A stretch of 64,000 bases of DNA from Pilaira anomala (Eukaryota > Mucoromycota > Mucoromycetes > Mucorales > Mucoraceae): assembly GCA_025716855.1 (NCBI GenBank), contig JAIXMQ010000064.1:99509-163508 (forward strand). Reading direction: 5' to 3'. The number at the start of each line of letters is the position of its first letter. Position 1 is the stretch's first letter. This document shows, in pieces, positions 13,076-24,032 of the stretch. A program made the translations under genes and the position numbers. The notes below the pieces were generated by a model, which was not told the DNA's origin, ran no database searches, and worked only from the letters and a program-made list of their open reading frames with translations.

Positions 13076-13825
13076 ATGTTTCGACCTAGGTTTATTCATA
13101 CTTCTAGAACTGTTTTAAATAAAAATTTGACGCCATTAACTCGAGTCAAACATCCTGAATTTAAACGTAATCCATCTTTTGCAAAGGTATAAATAAAAAA
13201 AAATCAAGATGAAAGGTCTTATTATCTTAATATATATATTTTAGATTGAAAATAAAGACCTTGATTTCTTTAAGACAGTATTAGCTCCCAATAATATTTT
13301 ACATGATTCAAATCCTGATGAAGTTTCATCTAGTTTAATTCCATATAATACAGATTGGTTTAATCTTTATCGAGGATCTTCTTCGTAAGCGATAAAATAT
13401 CTATATAAAAAACGGCAAAAAGATTTACATTGTTTTATTTTAAGGTTATGCTTATTTCCTACATCAACAGATCAAGTATCACAAATTTTAAAATATTGTA
13501 ATCAAAATAGATTAGCAGTGGTAGCACAAGGAGGAAGAACAGGTGTAAGTGGTGGAGCTAGTCCTGTATTTGATGAGATTATTGTGAATACCTCAAAGAT
13601 GAATAAGGTTAGACACTTTGATGCTGTTTCGGGTGTAGCTGTTGTAGATGCAGGTGTCATTTTAGAGGCTTTAGATCAATTTTTAGAGCCCAAAGGATAT
13701 ACTGTACCTTTAGATTTAGGTGCAAAAGGTTCATGTCAAATTGGTGGCAATGTTAGTACAAACGCTGGTGGTTTAAGATTAATGAAGTTTGGTAACCTTC
13801 ATGGTAATGTTCTTGGTTTAGAAGT

Positions 13826-13860
<35 letters not shown>

Positions 13861-15129
13861 GATTGAATTTATTTGATTGGTTATGACTCCTTAACTCTAT
13901 TATTTTAAGGTTTTACCAGACGGTACTGTCCTGGAAAATTTATCTACATTAAGAAAAGATAATACAGGTTATGATTTAAAACAATTATTTATTGGGGCAG
14001 AAGGTACATTAGGTTTAATTACTGGTATTTCATTATTAACTCCAAGAAGACCCAAAGTATGTGACATGTACGGAAATGTAATAAAACATATAATTAACAC
14101 ACTTATTTAGGCTGTTAATGTAGCAATGGTAGCACTTGATTCATTTGAAGCTGTTCAAGAGGCTTTTGTTATGGCAAAAGAAGATTTATCTGAAATTCTG
14201 TCAGGTAAAATTGTTACTTTATAATTACATAAATAGAAATGGCCACGATTTTAACAATTTTCAGCTTTTGAGTTTTGGGATCATGATTCGGTTGGCGTTG
14301 TGAAACGAGAAATGATGCAAGACACAAGCTATCCTATCCAAGGAAAGCACGCATTTTACGCTTTACTTGAAACTCAAGGAAGTAAACAAGAGCATGACCA
14401 AGAGGTAAATATGTATATATATATATATTGTTTATACATGTCTATTCACTGTATATATATAAAAAAAGAAACTCGATAGTTATTTAGGTAGATTATTAGA
14501 AAGCGGCGTAGCCATGGATGGCGTAATGGCACAGGATGCTAAACAAATAAATACGCTTTGGTCCTGGCGCGAAAAGATTCCAGAGTCTATCTCTAAAAGT
14601 GGCACTGCCATGACGTATGATGTTGCTATGGAAGTACCTCTTCTTTACAAGTTAGTAGAAGATGCCAAAGCTCATTTTGGACACAAAGGATTGTTAGGTC
14701 CTGGAAAGCTTTATTCTAACTTGTTAGGATTTGGTCATGTTGGAGATGGTGTATGTTAATAATGACAATAATAATAGGATCATATGCTAAAACATTTATT
14801 ATATAACAGAATTTACATATTATGGCCAACTTGGATGGATTTGATCACGACAGTCAAGAAGCTATGGATGAATTTGTTTTTGATTGGACAAGTAAGTGTT
14901 TGTTATTGTATGGTTAGATTTTTTTTATTATTATTTATTTATGTAATGCATATATATTATTTTAGTGAGACATAATGGTTCGATTACAGCAGAACATGGT
15001 GTTGGTGTATCTAAAGTAAATTATATGAATAGAGCAAAATCAAAGGTTCAACTCGATTTAATGAAAACACTCAAAAATGCAATTGATCCTAATGGTATTA
15101 TGAACCCATACAAAGTTATTCCTGAATAA
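13076..15129 (+). CDS. Mitochondrial D-2-hydroxyglutarate / D-lactate dehydrogenase (FAD-linked)
   Basis: Nine exons (13076-13186, 13245-13384, 13445-13826, 13910-14056, 14111-14204, 14265-14404, 14469-14750, 14810-14891, 14966-15129) join to 513 residues. Enzymes of this family oxidise D-2-hydroxyglutarate or D-lactate with FAD and pass electrons to the respiratory chain or pyruvate. A basic start ([16 protein letters not shown]) fits mitochondrial import. The PCMH-type FAD-binding domain shows [29 protein letters not shown] and [11 protein letters not shown]. The C-terminal FAD-oxidase domain shows [11 protein letters not shown] (restored across intron 7) and TAEHGVG near the end. The third intron carries a 29-base A run directly after its donor. 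The length and [12 protein letters not shown] motif favour the D2HGDH/DLD2-DLD3 branch over cytochrome-type DLD1, but the substrate is not decided by sequence alone. Confidence 0.93.
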
Positions 15130-15180
15130 ATAAATATATTTATATGTGTGTGTATATATTTTTTATTTGATTACATACTA

Positions 15181-15865
15181 TCATAAGCAAATACATCGTC
15201 CTCGTCCTTTATGACTTTTTTTTTCTATATATTCACAAGCAGACCTCGCTGCTACATCAAACACTTTTTTCACCCCTTCATTTAATTTCGCTGAACATTC
15301 AACATATTTTTGAGCCCCAATATGAATCGCAGCAGCAAATCCCTCGTCAAAAGAAACAGGCTTTTGTGCTATCTTTCCCAACTCGTCAATCGTCTTTTTG
15401 TCACTTCTTAAATCAGTTTTACACCCAACCAATACAATTGGTACTCCATAAGCATGATTATTTAACTCTTCAATCCACTATTTTTTTTTTATATATATAC
15501 GCAGATCAATTATTATCCTATACACATATATGTGTACCATACTTAATTATATTACCTTTTCTTGTACATTATCGAGTGAATCAGGTGAATCAATAGCAAA
15601 GCATAAAAGTATTACATGTGACCCCGGGTATGACAAGGGGCGTAGACGATCATAATCTTCTTGACCTATGTATTGTATGAATATGTATATAAATAACGTG
15701 TAATAATAGTAATATATAATGTTATCTTACATACCTGCTGTGTCCCATAAAGCTAACGCTATTTCCTTATTGTCTACTGTAACTGTATAAACAGAACTAT
15801 AAAATACGGTTGGAATATATTTCTATGATAGATATTAAATGTGAGAAAAAAAATTTATATGTATG

Positions 15866-15901
<36 letters not shown>

Positions 15902-16031
15902 ATTTGCATACAGATCATACTTCAGGAAATTCATCCTCTGTGAGTACAGCTAAAAGACTTGTTTTGCCACAAGCACCGTCACCTACAACAACTAACTTGC
16001 ATCGTTTTGATAATTTAGAAGGTTTACCCAT
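15181..16031 (-). CDS. Rho-family small GTPase with an unusual switch I
   Basis: Four minus-strand exons (16031-15921, 15822-15735, 15665-15556, 15477-15181) join to 201 residues. Rho GTPases control actin, polarity and wall synthesis from the plasma membrane. The G boxes are intact: [11 protein letters not shown] (P-loop), PTVF with the switch I threonine, [19 protein letters not shown] (switch II), GCKTD (Rho-style G4) and ECSAK (G5). The C-terminus [13 protein letters not shown] has a polybasic stretch and a CAAX box ending in Leu, predicting geranylgeranylation. Overall it is closest to the Rho1/Rho2 group ([18 protein letters not shown]). The effector loop reads [11 protein letters not shown] where Rho1 has PTVFENYVADV, so the canonical effector residues are changed. 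It is convergent with the dehydrogenase and divergent from the next gene. Confidence 0.93.
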
Positions 16032-16383
16032 ATTTTAATATTTTATTTTAGATAAAAGAAAGAATGAGAAAAGAGGGGGAAAAAAAGGAAAAAGGTTACT
16101 TTATAAATAAATAAAACATCACTTTTTTTTTTAAAGTAGTCATATCAACCAGCTGACAAGTTTAAACAAAGTTGGCTTTCTGCTATAAAAAGCAAATTGA
16201 CATCTAAATCCGAGTAACCCAATGAATACATCCAACTACAAGAACTCGGGTCCGGAAAAACTGATAATGCTGGTAAGTTGAAGCCAATTAGGATAGTAGC
16301 ACAACAAGTATTGTTACTACTTCTTGCGCAGTTAAATCTTCTCACCACTTTAACAACATTATATTCATCACGTGCCCTGATTG

Positions 16384-16422
<39 letters not shown>

Positions 16423-16452
16423 TTCTTTCTTTTTTCTCTATAAACATTCAAT
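16032..16452. promoter_or_regulatory. Divergent promoter with a 47-base T run
   Basis: The region separates the Rho GTPase (-) and the TPX2-like gene (+). An uninterrupted run of 47 T lies at 16385-16431, ending about 20 bases before the plus-strand ATG. Poly(dA:dT) tracts commonly exclude nucleosomes in fungal promoters; its function here is inferred. Confidence 0.55.
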
Positions 16453-17361
16453 ATGAGTAAATGGGAATTTATTGCACCAAAGTTTTGGGATCTATCTGAA
16501 TCGATTATTCAAAATAGACCAAACGATTCCTGGTTTAGTAAGGAATTATTTTCTATATTGAAGACATTATCAAGTAACAAAATTCTTTTTTTGTTAGACG
16601 AAACGAATACTTCTACACCTTCTTTTCCAAAAAAACGTAAACTAAGAACCAAATTCGATCATCGCAATCTCTCTTTTAAAGCAACCAGTAATTTAGAGGA
16701 AACTGTTCATGATCGACTTGCAAGAGAAAGTACTATTTCCTTCTCTCGAAAGATGAACCCAACTCACAAACGTTTCTTTATTGAACATGACCCACAACCA
16801 GAACCGATAAAAGATACAACAACCGAGCGTATTGCGCGTTTAGAAAATGCTCATAAACCAATTATACCACGAAAGCGTCTAAAGTTACGATCCACTCGGA
16901 CTACAGAGCCTTCAAAATTACAACAAGCTGCAGAACTTTTAATGCCACCACAGACTGCGAAACCATCACAACCAGCTGGACCTTCGAAACCACAACAACA
17001 CGCAGCGGAAAAATCGAAATTACAACAGCAACAACAAAAACAAGCAGCGGAAATTTCGAAACCACAGCAAGCACTATACAAAGAAATGCAAAATGAAACA
17101 CCTATTAACCAAGAAAAGAGACAAATTGTTGTGGATTTCTTTAACAACTTGATAGCTGAAAATCGACGTAAAGAATTGAAAACCGTTCATAATTATTTCG
17201 AAAATTTAAAGCAAAAGAACAAACTATTATACGAAAACAAAAAGATGGAGAAAAGAAAGGAGATAGAGCAGGAAACTATTGAAGTGTGTGATTTTAGATT
17301 AATAAGTAAGCGAGTCATTCCACCAATTTTATTTCAAAATAAAAGACCTCGTCTTGAATAG
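16453..17361 (+). CDS. Possible TPX2-like spindle assembly protein
   Basis: A single exon encodes 302 residues. The N-terminus SKWEFIAPKFWDLSES resembles the aromatic W-E-F-x-A-P-x-F-x-D start of TPX2-family proteins, which bind microtubules and activate Aurora kinase. The middle has basic NLS-like clusters (KKRKLRTK, PRKRLKLRS) around FDHRNLSFKATSN and FFIEHD. A Gln/Ala/Pro/Lys-rich imperfect repeat with the unit S-K-x-Q-Q follows at about 155-205. The C-terminal ~90 residues are strongly helical and charged (NRRKELKTVHNYFENLKQK), likely coiled coil. There are no catalytic motifs. The TPX2 assignment is tentative: it rests on the N-terminal motif and overall layout. Alternatively it is a lineage-specific nuclear coiled-coil protein. 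That the gene is coding is far surer than its name. Confidence 0.55.
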   Translation: MSKWEFIAPKFWDLSESIIQNRPNDSWFSKELFSILKTLSSNKILFLLDETNTSTPSFPKKRKLRTKFDHRNLSFKATSNLEETVHDRLARESTISFSRKMNPTHKRFFIEHDPQPEPIKDTTTERIARLENAHKPIIPRKRLKLRSTRTTEPSKLQQAAELLMPPQTAKPSQPAGPSKPQQHAAEKSKLQQQQQKQAAEISKPQQALYKEMQNETPINQEKRQIVVDFFNNLIAENRRKELKTVHNYFENLKQKNKLLYENKKMEKRKEIEQETIEVCDFRLISKRVIPPILFQNKRPRLE

Positions 17362-18001
17362 TAGAATCCATAAGTTGATGAGCTCTTATGTGTAAATAAA
17401 AAAATATAATAACTATTTATGAATTTGTGAGCTACTACAACTACTTTCATCGTTGTAGTTATTGAAAATCACAATGTTAAAAAAAAAATAGAAATAAATG
17501 CTTAAACAATTAATAACCATGTTATGATTTATGTATCAGTTTTTAGTATCAAGTATTTCAGAGGTATGCAAGTACCGCAAGTATTAGAAGAAAGCTGGAA
17601 TACAATGTTTTCTTATTTAGTATGCTGCTATTACATATACAGTGCTTTAACTACTAAAAAATCTGAGTATTGCATTAACTCAATCTATAAAGTGAGCAAT
17701 AATAAGATTTAGATAGGTCGTAAGTTTACCAGTACTCACCCAGAATGATCTTATGGAAATCCTCGACATTGTAGATAGATAGTATGGATGCTATGAAAAG
17801 CTTCTATTTCAATAATAGGATAATCACTTTAAAAATCTGGTTTTAAAGTAAAAATGAGAAAAAAAGGTGTTGCATGAAGTACACGTGATGAATTTTGAGT
17901 TACCGGTAGTGCAAAGTTTATTTTTTTATATGTTGGATATCCCGGCACGTAATTTTCAAATCTTCTTTTTCCTTTCTTTCACTGTTTTCTGAAAAAATAA
18001 A
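17362..18001. other. Intergenic; no gene recognised
   Basis: Spacer between two plus-strand genes. It holds the 3' end of the TPX2-like gene and the promoter of the dienelactone hydrolase gene, with a CT-rich stretch (17961-17990) just before that ATG. Short open frames lack support. Confidence 0.4.
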
Positions 18002-19090
18002 ATGTCTTTGCCTTTCAAAACCTATACTTTTGATCCTGAGACCGATAAAAAAATTCCTGGTGCTGCCATTATTGTAAGGAAATAGATATAATTAAATAAA
18101 ATAACTCTATACTAACATATCAGCATATGTATGTAGGTCTTTCAAGAATGGTGGGGTGTCAATGATGTGATTAAGAATCACGCTCAAAGAATTGCTAATA
18201 AAACAGGCGCTCGTACCGTTGTTCCTGATGTCTATAAGGGAAAGATTGGATTAACTGCAGAGGTTTGTTATTTTTTTCATAGATTCTCTTTTTTTTTTTT
18301 TTTTCAGGGGATTACAAATCATCTAAAAAAAACACGAAAATATTAGGAAGCTAGTCATTTAATGTCCAACCTTGATTGGGATGTTGCTATTGGAGAAATG
18401 GAGTTGTTAGTTACACAATTAAGAGAAGAGGGCTACACGTAAGTTTGAAAGTAATTTATGTAAGTTAGTAAATATACTCATACTTTTTTTTTATACATAT
18501 ATCTCTTAGCTCCATTGGCGCCATTGGTTTTTGTATGGGTGGTGGTCTTACACTTGCTTTAGCTTCTCATGCCGAAAAGATTGGTAAGCCTATTCAAGTA
18601 GCCATTTCTTGTTATGGTACTGCACCTGCTTCATTTGATGTCACAAACCTTAAGCATACTGCTGTACAAGGCCATTTTGGTGGCAAGGTAAAAAAAAAAG
18701 AAAAAGTCATTTCGGAACTTCAAAAAACAGGTTTCTTTTTACTAAACAAATATGCATTAATAGGATAATGTTGCCGGGTTTAGTGATCCTCCTTCAGGTA
18801 AGCTTTATAGAGGCTATAGACTGATGAATAAGAATTAGTTTTAACTTTTTTTTTCGTAAATAGCTGAAAAGTTGGAAAAAGAAATCCAAACTGCTATTGA
18901 TCCTATTATCTACCATTACCCTGAACAAGGTCATGCTTTCTTAAATGATGATGACTGGAGTGCTATCAAGCGTAAGGAGTTAAATTTTGTTGAAAAGGAT
19001 ATTGAGCCTATTTCTGCTGAACAAGCTGTTCGTGATCAAGCTTGGGAAAGAATCTCTAGCTACTTTATCAAGCATTTGAACAAGAAATAA
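18002..19090 (+). CDS. Dienelactone hydrolase family protein
   Basis: Six exons (18002-18073, 18137-18262, 18347-18438, 18510-18687, 18764-18797, 18864-19090) join to 242 residues. Members are alpha/beta hydrolases with a Cys-His-Asp triad. They cleave dienelactones in aromatic breakdown, though many eukaryotic members have unknown substrates. The catalytic cysteine is C105 in GFCMGGG, and the histidine is H191 in the typical EQGHAF motif. The aspartate probably lies in or near GGKDNVAGFSDPP. The N-terminus shows the conserved VVFQEWWGVN-type strand-loop (IIVFQEWWGVNDVIKNHA), split by intron 1. Intron 2 uses a GTTTGT donor rather than GTAAGT. No signal peptide is seen, so it is likely cytosolic. 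Coding sequence is richer in C-ending codons than in most neighbours. Confidence 0.93.
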
Positions 19091-19173
19091 GGCGTGACTG
19101 TCCATTCTAACTACCTATTTCAAATAAAAAACTTTCCTTTATCGTTTACTTTTTTTTTGCCTTGTTACATATT

Positions 19174-19832
19174 ATGGAGACAGTGAAGCAAGATATCCCA
19201 AAGAAAGCAGTCCGTGCTTTAAGAGCTCGTCTTCATGTTGTTAAAAAGCATTTAGAACCTATCTTTGAGAAACCTCTTAATGAGATCTACTCAAAATTAC
19301 CTCTCTCTGAACGTTATGAATTGGAAGTTCTTTTAACTTACAGTTTGAACACTTTATATTATAGTATGTACCTTCAACATTTCGACTAAAATGGCTGTAG
19401 CAAAGAATTAACATGACTTGTTTTGTAGTTTATTTAAGAACACAAGGATCCGATCCCAACAACCATGATGTCATGAAGGAATTGGTAAGAAAAAGAATTT
19501 ACTTTATTAAATCGATCTAACTTGGAATATAGGTTCGTGTACAAACATATATCAAAAAGTTAAAGAAAGTCCAAGGAAAAGAAGATAAACGTAAGTTGAT
19601 TACAAAATACGATTTTTTTTTGACATTATACTAATTTATATCAACAGCAACAATGAAGGTAGATACAGATGCAGCAGCCAGATTTATTAAAGCAGCTATC
19701 AAAGAAGATAAAGAAAATACCGAAAAAGAAGCGAATGAACACAAGAGAAAATTAGAGGAAATTGTGATTGATTCTTCCTCTTCAGAAGATGAAGCACCAC
19801 CACCCAAAAAGAAGAAGAGATCGAGAAATTAA
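19174..19832 (+). CDS. LRP1: Exosome cofactor LRP1/Rrp47 (C1D family)
   Basis: Four exons (19174-19363, 19429-19484, 19533-19590, 19648-19832) join to 162 residues. Rrp47/C1D binds Rrp6 and helps the nuclear exosome process rRNA, snoRNA and snRNA. The N-terminal Sas10/C1D domain is recognisable: LEPIFEKPLNEIYSKLPLSE, then LEVLLTYSLNTLYYIYLRTQ across intron 1. The conserved HDVMKELVRVQTYIKKLKKV helix follows. The tail is acidic, then basic (SSSSEDEAPPPKKKKRSRN), which fits RNA binding and nuclear import. The start is the ATG at 19174; an upstream TTG is not used in eukaryotes. The short 83-bp spacer after the dienelactone hydrolase stop shows how tightly genes are packed. Confidence 0.9.
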
Positions 19833-20600
19833 AGTTTTTTCTTTATACATTAAATAAAAAGCGCAGTTGTTGTGTGTTTACATCTATACTTTTATTAGAA
19901 ATTATTGGTAACAATTGAAAATTCCGTTCAAAAAAAATAGACATACAGTAAAAGTTCGAACAAAAATAGTTTGAATAAAAAAAAAAAAAAAAGAGCTTAC
20001 GTTTAATTGAAAATACAAGAAAAGTTACATAAATAAAAATATTAGTTAAACTTACAACTAATGCATTAACAAGGAGGAGCGATAATCCCTCCGGAATATT
20101 TTTTTTTTTTTGTTGTTGCGAGTGTTGTTTGTAGCTAGAGCGGGGACTTGCCAGAGCAATTGTTGGAAGAGGCAAAAGACACGGGAGTTACGGCTCCGTG
20201 GAGAGGAGGGAGGGACAAAGAAAAAGAAAGCTTGGAAATAGTTTTGATGATATGTATTGTTTTGCCAGAATAAGTATAGTATAAATGTAAAGAAATAAAA
20301 GTCAAGTAAAATTTATGGAGAGTATTTATAACAATTTTTATCTCTTCTATTAATCTAACAACTCTTTGTCTTATTTTTTATTGATCCAATTTTGTTCATG
20401 AGAAGTGGGAAAGAGAAGAAAATATTATAATGATTATTTCTATTATTAGTCTAATAACCCGTTGTATTTTTTTGAAACTGGAAGGAGAAGGTGAAAAAGT
20501 GAAAAATTGGAAATTACCTTTAATCCTTTCACCGATTGTATATATGATAACTGGGAGAAAGAGAGAGAGAGGGAGAGAGGGAGGGAAAAAGGGTATATTC
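19833..20600. other. Convergent 3' intergenic region
   Basis: Between the stop codons of LRP1 (+) and the MTM1-type carrier (-). It has a GA-rich, low-complexity stretch (20560-20592) and A/T runs. It presumably holds both 3' UTRs; no gene is recognised. Confidence 0.4.
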
Positions 20601-21343
20601 TTATTGTAATTGATTTTTACGATTCGAGAAAAAGTGTTTACCCATTTCATAACTGGAGATCATAATTGCACAAGCAGGTGCGACTTTGACAGCTCTAGGA
20701 ACAACACCACGGAAAAATCCAATTGCGCCATCTTTTGCCATGATATTTTTTAAAATTCGTCCTACTCTAGCCTCTATATTTATATTTTGTTAATACCAAA
20801 TATGAATAGAAATATATATACACATAAAGGACTTACCTTCAGCATCAGAACTCACTTGACGACGAGTCTTTACAACATCAAAAGGTGTGGTAACAACAGC
20901 AGCAATCTAATTTGATAGTGTTAGACATAAGTAACATTTTTTCATGCATTTGGTGTTTTTTACCATGCCAGAAGAAGCACCAGCAATAAATGAAGTTTGA
21001 AAATGTGATAAATCTTCTCTCTCTGATAAATTATGTTTGATTTTTTCATAGCCCATCCAATAAATTCCAGAAAATGGAACATCTCTCAGCATAGTAGGAA
21101 GTAATCCTCGCCATAATGCTTGTGGTCCTTCTAATTGGACCATTCTAGATACACCCTTCCAAACATCTTATTTGTTATATTAGTAATTTGTCTTTTCCAT
21201 GAATTCAACTCATTTTATATATATATATTACCTCCAAATCCATTTATACCTTCGGCTGATTGCATACGTGTTCTAAAGAGCTCTAATGGTGATACAACCA
21301 GTGCAGACATGGCTAATGAAATAAGCGTAAGTGACACATCATT

Positions 21344-21391
<48 letters not shown>

Positions 21392-21956
21392 CTAGCTAAT
21401 CCACCAGCCCATAAAGGGGAATAATTATCTAATGCTGTATTAGCGTAACGTGAAGTTCGAGTATGATCCCGAATATAATCATAACCAACAAAATAAATAG
21501 CAGTAGATGGTAATGCCATTACTAATCCAGGTAATAATCCTCTCCATAAAGCAAATATGCCTTCGTTTTTAAGAATTTTTGAAAGTCCATCCTATCGAAA
21601 AAAAGAAAAAAAAAAACTTTTTCAGTGGGGGCCGCTGTCAAGTATATTATAGTTTGCTATTCTAGTTACAATAGTGCCTTTATATTGGTTAGTTCCATTC
21701 TTGGAAGTTTCTTGTAATCTAGTTTTTACTACATCCAATGGGTTCACTATACACAAATAAATGAATAAAAGATCGCTTTACATATTATCAAAGGCTGCTT
21801 ACTAAAGGACATAGTGATGACCGCACCCGTACAGGCAGATACAACTTTTTCGAAAGAAGAAGAATTGTTCGCCAATGCTAATTTAGGTGTAGGTTTTTCC
21901 AATCGATCCATGCTCAAATCCACGTTGGAAGAAGGTAAGGCTATGCTTTCACTCAT
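20601..21956 (-). CDS. MTM1: Mitochondrial carrier of the MTM1/SLC25A39-SLC25A40 group
   Basis: Seven minus-strand exons (21956-21803, 21746-21670, 21591-21390, 21312-21232, 21166-20964, 20906-20837, 20773-20601) join to 319 residues. This group is needed for mitochondrial glutathione import and Fe-S/manganese homeostasis. Three carrier repeats are present with signatures PLDVVK, PLELFR and PFDVVK. The group-typical start reads VVSACTGAVITMSFVNPLDVVKTRLQ over the first splice. Motifs ALWRGLLPGLVMALPSTAIYF and ALWRGLLPTMLRDVPFSGIYW match the SLC25A39/40 branch, as does GFFRGVVPRAVKVAPACAIMISSYE. The third intron contains a 41-base T run on the plus strand (an A run in the transcript). All junctions keep frame. 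Confidence 0.9.
21347..21387. repeat. 41-base T homopolymer inside an intron
   Basis: An uninterrupted T run at 21347-21387 lies inside the third intron of the MTM1-type gene. On the transcript strand it is an A run immediately after the GT donor. Confidence 0.9.
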
Positions 21957-22654
21957 TCTTTTTCGAGTGGTATATTAAAAAAAAAGAAAAGAGATAAATT
22001 ACAAGTAAAATATTTTATTATTAGCAAATGTATTCGGAGTTTCCCAGATCGATCTTGGAACTCTTCTCTTGTCAATGAAAATAACTACTACGGCATTAAT
22101 AAAACCTTTCTAAAAACTTACATACAAAGATTATAAGTATATGATATAAGCATTTTTACTGTTAAATAGCTTCCTGTGTAGTATTAATTGGAAAACTCAA
22201 TGTTGAAAACGACGAAAGGATTTTTTTAAAAATAGTTACCGTCTTTTTTTCTTTTTTTTTTAACAATCAAGTAACAAAGATTGGAATTGAGTGTTGGCTT
22301 ACGGTGGCCTCTTCGATTTATTTGCTATGTAACTACAGAGAGGCTATAAAACTAAAAGGAAATAGAATTTCCATTCCATTCGCTCTATTTTTAAAATTTT
22401 AATAGACTATACTCTCAAGCATTTACCGGCTATTTTTCCTAGAGCGTAATGCCACTTTCTTATTGTCAAATCATTGAGGGAAATGGAATTATTAAAAACT
22501 ATAGATTTTATATTATTTTCAAATAATTATGGCTGTGACGATGCGTTCTATTGTAAGGAAAAATCTAACGAATACACTTTTCGAGATGCAAAAAATAACC
22601 AGTCAAGAGTTTAAGAGTTAGGCATTTAGCTTATTGGGTGTATGGTAGTTTAGA
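21957..22654. other. Intergenic; no gene recognised
   Basis: Contains the promoter of the MTM1-type carrier and the 3' end of the JMJD7-like gene. It is AT-rich with no convincing open frame. Confidence 0.4.
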
Positions 22655-24032
22655 TCAATCACTATCTTCTTCCTCGTTTAATAATTCACGATTTCCTTCC
22701 ATAGCACCTGTAATTAATCTTCTATATAAACCCATTGTAGGAAACAAAGAGTTTGTATAATCCATATCATACCAATAATTAACAGCAATTACTCCTTCGT
22801 CGCCCTTTTGCATAACTTGATGAAACCATAATGCTGTGTAGCATGAAAAAATGTTTAGAAAAAAATGCGTATTATTATTTTTTTTTTGTCTGGTATTTTA
22901 CCTGGCAAATAAAGCATTTCACCTTCTTTCACTGTTACTGTAATAGGGCATGCGTGCATAAACTTTGGATATTTTGTAAAATCGGGATAGAGTGGGTTAA
23001 CTGGAATCCAAGGTGTTTCCCCATCTATAGGACACAGCGTAAGTTTTTGTGTAGTTTTGTTAGGGACATAAATAGCGTTTTGATACAGGGATTCTGAAAT
23101 AAGTTATTTTAGACATTACATAATAAATTTATAATACGCATATTTCTCGTATGAATCGTACCATGCATACAATAATATTCAGTGGGTGGATACAAGATAA
23201 AAGTCTTTTGACCACGTACAACAGCATAACAATTCTCATACGGATCCTTATGTAAAGAAGTAGCACTTTTATCATCACCGAACCAGAAATTAACTGCGTC
23301 CGGTTGTTTACCTAATGCTTCACTAAACCAACTGATTTCTCGGTCCACATCGTCCTCAATTGCGCTATACTCGGTAGGCAAACTACCGTTTTGTAATGAA
23401 ATATAATTGGCATTCATAGAGACCGTCTTTCCTTCTATCAAATCTATAAAAGAATCAAATTTCATTTGTTCTTCATGGGGCATAGCGAAATACTCCTTAT
23501 CCGTATCTGGATCAAGAGTTACTGCATCTGCATATCTAACAAAATTTAGGTTCTAGTCGTGTTCTTTTTTAAAAATAAATAAATAGGAATAGTTACCCAT
23601 TGGGTGTAGCTGTAGATATTAAAAAATTCATTAGTTTAAAAAAGTAGTATGGAGGCGCAAACAATTACTTGCCAGCAACTGTGACAACACTTTCTCCCAT
23701 TTTTGATCTTAAATAGTCATTAGTCCATTGCGTACGTGCTGGCCAATGCTCAAATCCACCTATAAAGTATACATTCAACAACCTGAAAAAAAACAGTACA
23801 GAAAAATACAAAACTCTGTACCTTTTATAATGGCAGGTCTATTGGGATGAACTGAAGTTCTTAAAAACTCTAACGCCGTTGGTGGTTTTTCGTATACATG
23901 AACATGAGTGCCATTAATGTCTATTTAAACAGTAAATTCCAAAGTTTTCCTGATTCTTATTTTGTTTTTGGTTCAACCTTGGTATTCTTTAACATACTTG
24001 ATAAAGACTTTATCAATGTCGTCTTCAAGCAT
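22655..24032 (-). CDS. JMJD7-like JmjC oxygenase
   Basis: Seven minus-strand exons (24032-23978, 23920-23822, 23759-23673, 23609-23597, 23535-23162, 23093-22902, 22833-22655) join to 332 residues. JMJD7 is a 2-oxoglutarate/Fe(II) oxygenase that hydroxylates lysine in DRG-family GTPases. The iron ligands are visible: H180 and D182 in SLHKDPYEN and H278 in ALWFHQV. Other family blocks are PNRPAIIKG near the N-terminus, ATPNGYADAV, ALGKQPDAVNFW and IAVNYWYDM. Exon 4 is only 13 nt. The intron before it must use a GC donor (G|GCAAGT), because the nearby GT alternative breaks the frame. The first intron uses a GTTGAA donor, so exon 1 (MLEDDIDKVFIKYVKEYQ) is the least certain part. Confidence 0.9.

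Noticed and set aside
23971..23998. GTATGT site as donor of JMJD7-like intron 1
   Set aside because: It is closer to consensus than GTTGAA, but joining it to the next exon gives an immediate stop.
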